Below are positions 7,786 through 15,596 of a DNA stretch of 23,318 nt, in pieces (positions within the stretch are counted from its first letter, which is position 1; each line of letters starts with the position of its first letter). Source of the stretch: Verrucomicrobia bacterium UBA6354 (GTDB lineage: Bacteria > Verrucomicrobiota > Kiritimatiellia > RFP12 > UBA1067). The position numbers and the translations under genes are program-made. The notes beneath the pieces were generated by a model, which saw only the letters and a list, made by a program, of their open reading frames with translations, was not told the DNA's origin and ran no database searches. Where the stretch lies: positions 1 to 23,318 of the forward strand of contig DJRS01000176.1 in the NCBI GenBank assembly GCA_002440145.1. Reading direction: 5' to 3'.

Positions 7786-8912
7786 AGCGCCGTTGTGCTC
7801 TGCCGTTTGTCGCCGCGTGCCTTTTGGGCGTCGCAGGCTGCAATCCATCGGACTGTTTCGGCCCGAAAGGCGCTGTGGCGCCGGCGTGCCCGGCGGAGGC
7901 CGACGCGACGCTCGCGGCTTTTTCGCGCCGGGCAGGCGAGATGGACGACTCGGCGCGCGTCCAGCGCGCGATTGACGCGCTGCCGTCGGGCGTTCTCTAT
8001 ATCCCCGCCGGGCGCTACGCGATCGCGCGGACGCTCGTCGTCACGAACATGTGTTCGCTTCTCCTGCACAAGAACGCCGTGCTCGCGGCGGTCGAGCCGA
8101 TGGAGTTCGTCTTGAAGGTAAACAATGCGCCGACGCAGCGCGCCTACGATCGCCTCGACTTCGGGCTGTTCGTGAAGGGCGGGCGCATCGACGGCGCGGG
8201 GATGGCTTCGTGCATGGCGTTGGACGGCTTTTGGCACTACACGCTTCGCGACGTGACGTTCCTGAACGGCAAGACCTACGGTCTGCGCGTGCAGGGCGAG
8301 GCCGGCGGCTGCGAGGTGATCGCCGAGAACCTCTACTTCCTCTGCAAGACACGGGGGCTCGCCGGCAACACGGGGCTTTGCGTGATGGGCTCGGACGGGC
8401 ACTACACGGATATTGTGGTCGTCGACTACACGGTCGGCGTCCACATGAAGCGCGGCGGCTCGAACCGCTTCACGCGCTGCCACGTCTGGGGCGGGCCGAT
8501 CCCGCCGCCGAAGCCGGGTGCGATGCCGGAGATGCTGAAGGATTCGGTGAACTTCTGGATCGGCAAGGATGCCGGCTCCACGCTGATGCGCGACTGCTAT
8601 GCCGACACGGGCATCACGGGATTTCTGGTCGAGGGCTGGGAGACGCGCCTTCTTGGCTGCTCCTACTTCTGGAACAAGGCGTTCGGCTTCTACGACGCGG
8701 CCGCCTTCCGGCAGAACGGTGGGAGCGTCGTGATCGCCGACGGACACGTCTGCAAGACGATTCCGGGGCTTACGGTCTATGCGGGCAAGGGCAAGGTCGT
8801 CTGGCGCGACATGGTCTACAACGGCCCGGCGATGGACTGGAAGAACGATGCGCGCCCCGGCGCGTGCGACTTCCAGTCGCAGAAGAGTCGATTCATCGAT
8901 CTGGCAAAGTAA
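7782..8912 (+). CDS. Lipoprotein with right-handed beta-helix (pectate-lyase-like) fold
   Basis: A 376-residue lipoprotein. The signal peptide ends in a lipobox LLGVAGC with the lipidated cysteine at residue 20; the next residue is Asn, so outer-membrane sorting is possible. From residue about 55 the sequence DSARVQRAIDALPSGVLYIPAGRYAI matches the start of the Pectate_lyase_3 beta-helix family: an acidic start, an A-x-x-A helix, then the Y-I-P-A-G-x-Y strand. Repeated short strands such as GLRVQGEAGGCEVIAENLYF and NRFTRCHVWGG follow. Such folds bind or cleave acidic or galactan-type polysaccharides, but catalytic residues cannot be assigned here. It may be a surface glycan-binding protein or a lyase/hydrolase. 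Its start overlaps the previous stop as ATGA. Confidence 0.8.
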   Translation: MKRRCALPFVAACLLGVAGCNPSDCFGPKGAVAPACPAEADATLAAFSRRAGEMDDSARVQRAIDALPSGVLYIPAGRYAIARTLVVTNMCSLLLHKNAVLAAVEPMEFVLKVNNAPTQRAYDRLDFGLFVKGGRIDGAGMASCMALDGFWHYTLRDVTFLNGKTYGLRVQGEAGGCEVIAENLYFLCKTRGLAGNTGLCVMGSDGHYTDIVVVDYTVGVHMKRGGSNRFTRCHVWGGPIPPPKPGAMPEMLKDSVNFWIGKDAGSTLMRDCYADTGITGFLVEGWETRLLGCSYFWNKAFGFYDAAAFRQNGGSVVIADGHVCKTIPGLTVYAGKGKVVWRDMVYNGPAMDWKNDARPGACDFQSQKSRFIDLAK

Positions 8913-8935
8913 CACACAGGAAAGGAGAACTAGCT

Positions 8936-11900
8936 ATGAATAAACTCATATTGGGCATGTGCGCCGCGACGGCGCTTTGCACGGCGGGCGCGGAGGGGAC
9001 CGCCGATGAGACCTGGTCCGCATCGCGCACGGTGGCGGAATCCGAGACCGTGGAGGTCGCGAACCTGACCGTTGCGGGCGACGGCATCGCCGTGACGAAC
9101 GCGGGGGCGGTCAACGGCACGAAACTTGTCTTGCGTGAGGGTTCGTACGTTCAGAAGTCGGGTACTTCGAAGTACGCCGTCTCCACCGTCGTGGGCAACG
9201 GCTACGACACGGCGGCGGCGCGCGAGCTGACGGTCGAGAGCGGCGCGTTCAGCGTGCCGAAGCGTGTCATCGTCGGTCTCGGTTCGAGCGAAAAGTCTGT
9301 GCCGCGCTTTGTCGTTTCCGGCGGGGAGGTTTCAATCGGCTCGGAGGACATGGCGATTTCCGATCCGCGCTACCTCGGTCTCGCGATCTCTCGCCGCTTC
9401 TCGGATAACGATCCGATGGGAACGATGCTCGACCAGTGGGCGGATACGCCAGTCGAGTCGATTTGGACGACGGGCGACTTCCTGATGACGGGCGGCGAGG
9501 TTTCGGCGGCGAACGTCTCGTTCGGTTCGTCGGGCGAATGCGGAAAGGACTTCAACAACTGGGGACGCTTCACGCTCGCGGGCGGTGTCTTCACGCTCGG
9601 CAATCGGGGCTTTCTTCTCAACTCCGGCTGGAACAAAGAGAGCGGACGCTACGAGGTCGTTCTTTCGGGCGGTACGCTTGCCGCGTACGGGAACTTCACG
9701 AATACGCTCGCGACGCGCCTCTCGAACCGCGACGGCGGCGTGACGCTCCGCGCCGACGCGGGCAAGTCGATGACGTTCGCCGCGCCGCTTTACGGCGAGG
9801 GTGGCTTCACGAAGACGGGCGCGGGCACGGTGCGTCTCGTTTCGCCAAGCGACTATCTCGGCGAGACGCGCGTGGCGGAAGGCCGTCTGGAGGTCTTGGG
9901 GGAAGGCATCCCCGTCTTCGCGCGCTGGGCGGCCGACGACTGCGCGACGAATGCGACGGCGGCGGTCGCGGCGTGGTCCGCCTCGAGCGGCGCCCCGCTG
10001 TGGACGTATTCGCGCGGGCGGATCGTCAATTCGGCCCTGGACACGCGTTCGGATACCGCGCCGACCTACAGAAGCGGCGTGTTCAACGGACACGGCGCGG
10101 TGTATTTCAACGGCGAACAGAACGGCCTCGGCCTCGCGGCGGGCGATTACGGTTCGCAGACGCCGGCGGGCGGACAGTCGGCGTTTTCCGTCGCCGTAGT
10201 TCTGCAGGTGACGTCCGATGAGTGTGCGAACTTCAATCAGGCGGTCAACTGGCCGTATGGCGCCGGCATCGTCGGGCAGAGCGATCCGGGCGCCGGCGTC
10301 GTGGGCGATTGGGGCCTTGTCATGCGGAAGGACGGCTGCATCGGCGCGGGCTACACCTGTCAGCAGGGCAACGCGCCGGCGAACCAGACGGTCTGGAGCC
10401 AGCAGTCGATCGCGGACGGGACGCCCCATGTGGTCGTCTTCACCTGGCAAAAGGGCGGCGTCAGCACGCTGAACGTGGACGGCGCGAAGCACGAGCTGGC
10501 ATTCCCGGAAGGCGCGACGCCCGCCAACCTGCGCACGATGTACGGGTTCATCGGGTATCTCGCGACCGCCACGGATCATCGCTTCAAGGGCTGCATCGGC
10601 GAGATCGCCATGATTCGCTCCGCGCTGTCGGTGGCGGAGCAGGATGCGCTCGGCAGCGCACTCGCGGCAAAATACGGGGCGACTTGGACGGCGAAAACGG
10701 CGGTGGCGCAGACTTCTGCCGCGACCGCCGAGGTGGTTGCAGCTGAGCCGCTTCCCGACGCGACCGCCGTCTGGTCGGCTGAGGATGCGGGCGAGGGCAC
10801 GGTCTCCGCGTGGACCTCGCGCACGGGTTCGTGGACGTTCACGGCTTCGACAGACCTGCCGAAGGGTTCGACCCCGCCGAATATTTCCAGCGTCAAGGGT
10901 CACAAGACCGTCTCGTTCGACGGCGTTTCGAACAGCCTCTTCCTCACGGGCAACGCGCCAACGCCCGCCGGCAAAGCGACGAACCTCGTCCTCGCGGCAG
11001 TCGTCAAGTTCAACGGACGCGGTACGGGCGTATCCACGCAAGGCTGGCAGGACTGGACGCCGTTCGTCGGCATGGGCTTCGTCAATAGCGGTGAATATCA
11101 CTGCTGGGGCCTTGCGTTCTCGTCCGTCGGGCGGCTCGCCGCCGGTACGCGCGACGGCTGGGGTGTTTCGCTGACGGTGCGCTCCGCCGCGCGTGGACTC
11201 GACGATGGTGAACTCCACACCGTCGTGTGGTCTGTCTCGATGGGCGAGGATGCCGCGCCGCAGGTCTTGCTCGTGGACGGCGAACGCACGGAAGGAGATG
11301 CGGCGACGGCTCCCGTCAAGGCCCTCACGAACAGCCGCATCCTGCTCGGCGCGACGGAGTACAACAACATCTTCCGCTATCTGGCGATGGATCTTGCGGA
11401 ACTGCGCTTCTACAAGGATGTCGCGTTCTCGGCGGCGCAGATGACCGCGCTTGCCGAGGAACTTCGCGCGGCATACGGTACGCCCTTCGTGGGGAACCGC
11501 GCCGACCTCGGACGTGGCGAAACCTGCTTTGCCGACCTTGTCCTTGGTGAAAAGGGCGTGGTTGCGGGCATCGGCGGAACAGACCTCGTGCTTCATCCCG
11601 GCCAGTCGCTGACGGGTGCGGGCACGGTCGAGGGAACGCTCGTCGTCAAGAGCGGCGCGTCGTTCGCGCTGGACGAGGCGGGGAACTATCCGAAGATCCG
11701 TCATATCCGTTTTGAGGACGGGGCGATTCTCAAGCTGGTCTCGTCGGGTGACGTGTCGTCTGTGAAACCGCTTTTTGTGCCTGGAGTCGTCGAATTCCCG
11801 TCGGGTACGGTGTACATGGACGCTTCCGCGTGCAAGAGCCATGTGAGGCCTGCCGACGTGCTGACATGGGGCGGCGATGCAATCGACCGTGGCGTTTCGT

Positions 11901-12001
11901 TCGAAGCGACGGGAAAACAGCAGAAGAACTTCGCCGCCAAGATGAAAGCCAAGCGGCTTTCGGCAAGGTTCTCGACGGGATTCGTCTTGAGCATCCGCTG
12001 A
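8936..12001 (+). CDS. Large secreted protein with autotransporter-associated beta-strand repeat and two LamG-like domains
   Basis: A 1021-residue secreted protein. A signal peptide (MNKLILGMCAATALCTAGA) is followed by a beta-rich region to about residue 280. Near residue 285-320 lies FTKTGAGTVRLVSPSDYLGET, the autotransporter-associated beta-strand repeat (PF12951 type). Two concanavalin-A/LamG-like domains follow, at about residues 326-580 and 609-847; each begins with a WSA- or WAA-type strand and ends with a helix (ALAAKYGATW, LRAAYGTPF). A beta-rich tail with GAGTVEGTLVVKSGASFAL closes the protein. It ends FSTGFVLSIR with no beta-barrel translocator, LPXTG, PEP-CTERM or Por sorting signal visible. 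A strong ribosome binding site, GGAAAGGAG, lies at 8919-8927. Likely a glycan-binding surface or secreted protein; function is inferred from domains only. Confidence 0.85.
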   Translation: MNKLILGMCAATALCTAGAEGTADETWSASRTVAESETVEVANLTVAGDGIAVTNAGAVNGTKLVLREGSYVQKSGTSKYAVSTVVGNGYDTAAARELTVESGAFSVPKRVIVGLGSSEKSVPRFVVSGGEVSIGSEDMAISDPRYLGLAISRRFSDNDPMGTMLDQWADTPVESIWTTGDFLMTGGEVSAANVSFGSSGECGKDFNNWGRFTLAGGVFTLGNRGFLLNSGWNKESGRYEVVLSGGTLAAYGNFTNTLATRLSNRDGGVTLRADAGKSMTFAAPLYGEGGFTKTGAGTVRLVSPSDYLGETRVAEGRLEVLGEGIPVFARWAADDCATNATAAVAAWSASSGAPLWTYSRGRIVNSALDTRSDTAPTYRSGVFNGHGAVYFNGEQNGLGLAAGDYGSQTPAGGQSAFSVAVVLQVTSDECANFNQAVNWPYGAGIVGQSDPGAGVVGDWGLVMRKDGCIGAGYTCQQGNAPANQTVWSQQSIADGTPHVVVFTWQKGGVSTLNVDGAKHELAFPEGATPANLRTMYGFIGYLATATDHRFKGCIGEIAMIRSALSVAEQDALGSALAAKYGATWTAKTAVAQTSAATAEVVAAEPLPDATAVWSAEDAGEGTVSAWTSRTGSWTFTASTDLPKGSTPPNISSVKGHKTVSFDGVSNSLFLTGNAPTPAGKATNLVLAAVVKFNGRGTGVSTQGWQDWTPFVGMGFVNSGEYHCWGLAFSSVGRLAAGTRDGWGVSLTVRSAARGLDDGELHTVVWSVSMGEDAAPQVLLVDGERTEGDAATAPVKALTNSRILLGATEYNNIFRYLAMDLAELRFYKDVAFSAAQMTALAEELRAAYGTPFVGNRADLGRGETCFADLVLGEKGVVAGIGGTDLVLHPGQSLTGAGTVEGTLVVKSGASFALDEAGNYPKIRHIRFEDGAILKLVSSGDVSSVKPLFVPGVVEFPSGTVYMDASACKSHVRPADVLTWGGDAIDRGVSFEATGKQQKNFAAKMKAKRLSARFSTGFVLSIR

Positions 12002-12014
12002 AAGGCGTCACACG

Positions 12015-13868
12015 ATGAAACGGTTTGGTGCGGTGCTTGTTTTCGTTCTGGCGGCTGCGGGCTTCTCCCGTGCCGCGGAATACAGGATGCGGTTTAAAGA
12101 CTATTATGTCGGGCCGGTCGAGCTTCGGTGCACGGAGACGGGGGCGTGGAAGTTCTCCGTCTCCCACGCCGCCTCGGCGGACGGAACCGAGGAGATGCGG
12201 ATTCGGCTTACGGCGGCGGAAGACGCGCCGCCGCCGAAGTTCAGCGTCCTCTTCGACGTGCCGCAGGTCGACATGCACCACAAATGGTCGGTGCAGTATC
12301 CGCTCGAACGGGTCGGTCTGCCGGCGAACTGGGACTGCACGACCAGCTCGCGCCTCTGCTACGGCCTGCCGCTGGTCGCATTTCTTAACGCCAACGACCG
12401 CAACCGACTCGCCGTCGCGTGTTCGGAGGCAAAGCGGGCCGTCGTGTTCAACGCGGGTCTTCGCGAAGAGGGATGCCGCATCGAGTGGAAGATCGACTTC
12501 TTCGGCGAGCCGGAGGCACCGATGCGGTCATACGAGACGGCGCTGCGGTTCGATCGCCGCGACGTGTTTTTCGGCGAGGCGATCGCCGACGCCTCGGCGT
12601 GGATCTCGAAGACCGCCGCGCTGAAGCCGGCACCCGTCCCGGCGGCGGCGTTCGAGCCGCTTTACTCGGCGTGGTACTCGTTCCACCAGGACGTTTCGGC
12701 AGACGCAATCGAGGCCGAGTGCGCCGAGGCTGTCCGGCTCGGCATGAAGACGGTGATCGTGGACGACGGATGGCAGACGGACGACAACAACCGGGGCTAC
12801 TCCTACTGCGGAGACTGGCAGGTTTCGACGAACCGCTTTCCCGACTTCGCCGCGCACGTGAAGAAAGTCCACGACCTCGGCATGAAGTACATGATTTGGT
12901 ACGGTGTGCCGATGATCGGCTACAAGAGCGCGAACTATGGTCGTTTCAAGGGCAAGTACCTCTGGAACCGCGACGGGCGCTGGGCGGACTACTCGTGCCT
13001 CGACCCGCGCTTCCCGGAGGTGCGCGAATTCCTGTGCGGCGTCTACGAAAAGGCGATGCGCGACTGGGACCTCGACGGTCTCAAGCTCGACTTCATCGAT
13101 GCGTTCGGCTTCAACGGGCCCGATCCAGCCGTCGCGGAAGACTACGCGGGGCGCGACATCAAGTCGCTTTCCGAGGCGATCGACAGGCTCATGAAGGACG
13201 TCCACGCACGGCTGACGGCGGTGAAGCCCGAGGCCCTCATCGAGTTCCGCCAGTGCTACATCGGCCCCGGCATCCGCCAGTACGGCAACATGCTGCGGGC
13301 GACGGACTGCCCAGGCGACCTTCAGGCGAACCGCTGCCGCATCGCGAATCTGCGCCTCACGTCGGGCGAGACGGCCGTGCACGCGGACATGTTGGAGTGG
13401 AATGTCGCGGAAACCGCCGAAAACGCCGCGCGTTTCGTCCTTTCTTCTGTTTTCGGCGTTATCCAGTACTCGGTCATGCTCCGTGAACTGCCGGCGGACC
13501 ACAAACGGATGATTGCGCACTGGCTCGACTTCACCCGCCGTCATCGCGAAACGCTGCTGAAAGGCGCGTTCCGTCCGCACCACTACGAGGCGTTCTATCC
13601 CGTCATCGAGGCGGAGTCGGCCGCGGAACGCATTGTCGCCGTCTACAACGACGCGGCGATCGCGGACGGCGGGAAAGTCGATCGCCCAATCTACATTCTC
13701 AATGCGACAGGGAGCCGCCGCATGGCTGTCCTCCTCTCGGGAGGCCCGGCGACGGGCGAAATATTCGACACGTTCGGCGTCCGGCGCGGCGTAGTGGCGT
13801 TGAGGGCGGGTCTGCAGGAGGTCGCGGTCCCCGTTTCGGGATACGTGCGGATTGCGCCAGACTTGTGA
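12015..13868 (+). CDS. Secreted GH36-like alpha-galactosidase (melibiase)
   Basis: A 617-residue secreted hydrolase, last gene of the operon. A signal peptide (about residues 1-20, ending FSRAA) is followed by a beta-sandwich domain to about residue 210, a TIM barrel to about 530 and a C-terminal beta domain. The barrel shows TVIVDDGWQT and CGDW, and DGLKLDFIDAF, in which Asp359 fits the GH36/GH-D nucleophile. Asp431 in LRATDCPGD fits the acid/base. Family members release terminal alpha-galactose, retaining configuration; some GH36-like enzymes take other alpha-linked sugars. The Shine-Dalgarno GAAAGG at 12001-12006 overlaps the upstream stop. Together with the GH50-like enzyme at the operon start it suggests a galactan containing both alpha and beta linkages. 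Confidence 0.88.
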   Translation: MKRFGAVLVFVLAAAGFSRAAEYRMRFKDYYVGPVELRCTETGAWKFSVSHAASADGTEEMRIRLTAAEDAPPPKFSVLFDVPQVDMHHKWSVQYPLERVGLPANWDCTTSSRLCYGLPLVAFLNANDRNRLAVACSEAKRAVVFNAGLREEGCRIEWKIDFFGEPEAPMRSYETALRFDRRDVFFGEAIADASAWISKTAALKPAPVPAAAFEPLYSAWYSFHQDVSADAIEAECAEAVRLGMKTVIVDDGWQTDDNNRGYSYCGDWQVSTNRFPDFAAHVKKVHDLGMKYMIWYGVPMIGYKSANYGRFKGKYLWNRDGRWADYSCLDPRFPEVREFLCGVYEKAMRDWDLDGLKLDFIDAFGFNGPDPAVAEDYAGRDIKSLSEAIDRLMKDVHARLTAVKPEALIEFRQCYIGPGIRQYGNMLRATDCPGDLQANRCRIANLRLTSGETAVHADMLEWNVAETAENAARFVLSSVFGVIQYSVMLRELPADHKRMIAHWLDFTRRHRETLLKGAFRPHHYEAFYPVIEAESAAERIVAVYNDAAIADGGKVDRPIYILNATGSRRMAVLLSGGPATGEIFDTFGVRRGVVALRAGLQEVAVPVSGYVRIAPDL

Positions 13869-13903
13869 CGGGCGTTCGTGCAGGCTCCCCTCAGGCGCGG
13901 CTA

Positions 13904-13932
13904 TTTCGCTGAAACAGCCGTTTCAGCCGAAA
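13904..13932 (+). terminator. Hairpin after the glycan operon, terminator-like without U-tract
   Basis: The left arm TTTCGCTGAAAC at 13904-13915 pairs with GTTTCAGCCGAAA at 13920-13932 around an AGCC loop, with a single bulged base. The stem is strong, but the following bases are purine-rich rather than T-rich, so it is either a weak terminator, a 3'-end stabiliser or a repeat element. It starts 36 bases after the alpha-galactosidase stop. Confidence 0.45.
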
Positions 13933-13946
13933 GGGAAGGGGCGCCA

Positions 13947-13975
13947 TTGACTTCCCGTTGGCAATATGGTATTCT
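13947..13975 (+). promoter_or_regulatory. Sigma-70-type promoter upstream of the transposase remnant
   Basis: TTGACT at 13947-13952 and TATTCT at 13970-13975 are separated by exactly 17 bases, and a TG one base upstream of the -10 (TATGGTATTCT) makes it an extended -10 promoter. It is the only promoter in the window with a recognisable -35. The predicted start is near 13982, upstream of the transposase remnant and the ribose cassette. Confidence 0.6.
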
Positions 13976-13995
13976 ATGCAACATAAAATCGGGAA

Positions 13996-14001
13996 TATAA
14001 T
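13996..14001 (+). promoter_or_regulatory. Second possible -10 box before the transposase remnant
   Basis: A perfect TATAAT lies at 13996-14001. Seven bases past it is the A of an ATG at 14008 that opens a four-codon frame (ATG CTT CGG AGA TGA), whose TGA overlaps the ATG at 14019. This mimics the spacing of the leaderless promoters elsewhere in the window. No TG extension or -35 is seen, so the case is weaker. Confidence 0.35.
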
Positions 14002-14018
14002 GAAGGTATGCTTCGGAG

Positions 14019-14474
14019 ATGATGACCAAATTTGACGCCTCGAAGCCCATTCAGGGCAATCTCTTCAAGGTGATGCTTCGCGATATCGTTTCCCCGGAGC
14101 ATGGACTCGTCCGCCTTGGAAATGCGCTCGACTGGGGGCGTTTTGAAGAAGCACTCGCCCCGGTCTATTGCGCGGACAACGGGCGTCCGTCGATTCCCGT
14201 CCGGACGATGGTCGGTCTCGCGCTCCTGAAAGACATGTTCGGGTTGAGCGACCAGGAGGTGCTCGACAACTGGTGCAAGGACCCGTACTGGCAGTACTTT
14301 TGCGGCGGCGTGTTCTTCGAGCACGAGCCGCCGACGGACCAGTCGGCGATGAGCCGTTGGCGCAAGCGGGCGGGCGAGAGCGGGGCGATGGACATGATAA
14401 AGGAGACGCTTGCCTCGATCGGCGCGCAGACGTTCGTCCGGGCGCATTCTCGGACAGGAAAGGAGATGCCGTGA
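14019..14474 (+). pseudogene. Truncated IS5-type transposase (N-terminal DUF772 part only)
   Basis: A 151-residue reading frame that matches the N-terminal part of IS5/IS1182-group transposases: FDASKPIQGNLF, MVGLALLKDMFGLSDQEVLDNW, then PPTDQSAMSRWRKRAGESG. Full proteins run to several hundred residues and carry a DDE catalytic domain. Here homology fades near residue 135 and no DxTV-type strand or later acidic motif follows in any frame, so it cannot transpose. The last ~15 residues are encoded by sequence that serves as the ribosome binding site of the next gene. The GGAG at 14015-14018 precedes paired ATGs at 14019 and 14022. The stop TGA overlaps the GTG of the nucleoside hydrolase. No terminal inverted repeat could be identified with confidence. 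Confidence 0.8.
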
Positions 14475-15565
14475 GGAACAATGGAATGCGGCGGGCGGTC
14501 GTTGCGGGCGTCCGGACGAAGGACCGCAGAGTTTTATCCAAAAGATTGGGGGGATTTGCGCAAAGCACTATAGTCTTTTGCCTGTCGCTCCTCTTTGCGC
14601 CGGTGATCGCCCGGGCGGCCGGCGAACCGCCGCGCATCATCTTCGACACCGACATGTACACGGACTACGACGACATAGGCGCACTGGCGATCTTGCATGC
14701 CTTGGCGGACGAAGGCGCCTGTGAAATCGCCGCGGTCGGGTGCAATACCTGGGGCGAGGGCAACAAGTCCGTCGCGACCTGCGAAGTTTTGAACGGCTGG
14801 TACGGACGGTCCGGCATCCCCGTCGGGTGTGCGCGTTCGGGTGGCCAGCAGGGGCCGGGCGACGCGGGGTATGGCCTGCCGGAGAAGTATCCGCAGTATG
14901 TGCGCCATGCCGTCTCGACGAATGCGCCTTGGGCGGTGGACGTCTATCGCGCGGCGCTCGCGTCCGCTCCCGACAAGAGCATCGTTCTCTGTTCGGTCGG
15001 TTTCCTCAACAATGTCGCGGATCTCTTGCGGACGGATCGCGGGCTCGTCGCGCGCAAGGTGAAAACCTGGGTTTGCATGGGCTTCGACTATCCGAAAGGG
15101 AAGGAGTACAACGCGGCGGGCGATCCGGCGTCCAGCGCCTATGCGCTCGCGAACTGGCCGGCGGACGTGCCGATCGTTTTCGTGGACTTCCCGGTCGGGC
15201 GGCATTGCTATGCGGGGCGGGCGGTCGCGGAACTGCCCGGTACGGCGAATCCCGTGCGGGACGCCTTCCGGGCGAAGATGCTGCCGCGCGAGAAAGTCGT
15301 GCCCGGCGAGAGCTGGGACCAGCTGGCGGGGCATCCGAGCTGGGACGAGATCGCCGCGCTGATCGCCGTTCGGGGGTGGGAGCCGTATTTCAGCCTGCAG
15401 CGCGGCGCGCACCGGATGACCGGTGCGGACGGGACGAATATTTGGGAGGAGTGCCCCGGTTCGCCGCATGGACGCGTCGCGTTCAAGACGTCTCCGGAGG
15501 CGGTGGGCCGGATTCTGGATGAATTCATGTGCCGCGAACCGAAGCGGAAGGCCAAAGGGTTGTAA
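14471..15565 (+). CDS. Nucleoside hydrolase-like protein (IUNH family), probably exported
   Basis: About 364 residues from the GTG at 14471. IIFDTDMYTDYDDIGALAIL is the calcium-binding aspartate cluster (DxDxxxDxDD form) of inosine-uridine nucleoside N-ribohydrolases, which split ribonucleosides into base and ribose. TWVCMGFDYP and PVGRHCYAGRAV are later conserved stretches. A hydrophobic run STIVFCLSLLFAPVIARA before the domain suggests a signal peptide, so hydrolysis is likely outside the cytoplasm. The start is uncertain: GTG 14471 has a good AAAGGAG at 14459-14465 and overlaps the preceding stop; ATG 14486 is also in frame; GTG 14603 would remove the signal peptide. Followed by a sugar permease and ribokinase, it forms a ribose-scavenging unit. 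Confidence 0.85.
   Translation: MRNNGMRRAVVAGVRTKDRRVLSKRLGGFAQSTIVFCLSLLFAPVIARAAGEPPRIIFDTDMYTDYDDIGALAILHALADEGACEIAAVGCNTWGEGNKSVATCEVLNGWYGRSGIPVGCARSGGQQGPGDAGYGLPEKYPQYVRHAVSTNAPWAVDVYRAALASAPDKSIVLCSVGFLNNVADLLRTDRGLVARKVKTWVCMGFDYPKGKEYNAAGDPASSAYALANWPADVPIVFVDFPVGRHCYAGRAVAELPGTANPVRDAFRAKMLPREKVVPGESWDQLAGHPSWDEIAALIAVRGWEPYFSLQRGAHRMTGADGTNIWEECPGSPHGRVAFKTSPEAVGRILDEFMCREPKRKAKGL
14539..14580. promoter_or_regulatory. Concentric dyad with possible internal promoter in the nucleoside hydrolase 5' region
   Basis: TTTGCGCAAA at 14555-14564 is a perfect 10-base palindrome with the central CG typical of LacI-family operators. CAAAAGA at 14539-14545 and TCTTTTG at 14574-14580 are inverted repeats sharing the same centre. 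A possible promoter overlaps it: TTGGGG at 14546-14551, 17 bases, TATAGT at 14569-14574. The stretch is AT-richer than its surroundings. It lies inside the signal-peptide coding region if translation starts at 14471 or 14486. Confidence 0.3.
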
Positions 15566-15596
15566 TGTCTTGTATTGAACAGAAAGGACAGTAGAT

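Noticed and set aside
8051..8935. Upstream extension of the LamG protein frame
   Set aside because: It runs through the beta-helix lipoprotein in another frame; the ATG at 8936 has a strong ribosome binding site and a signal peptide.
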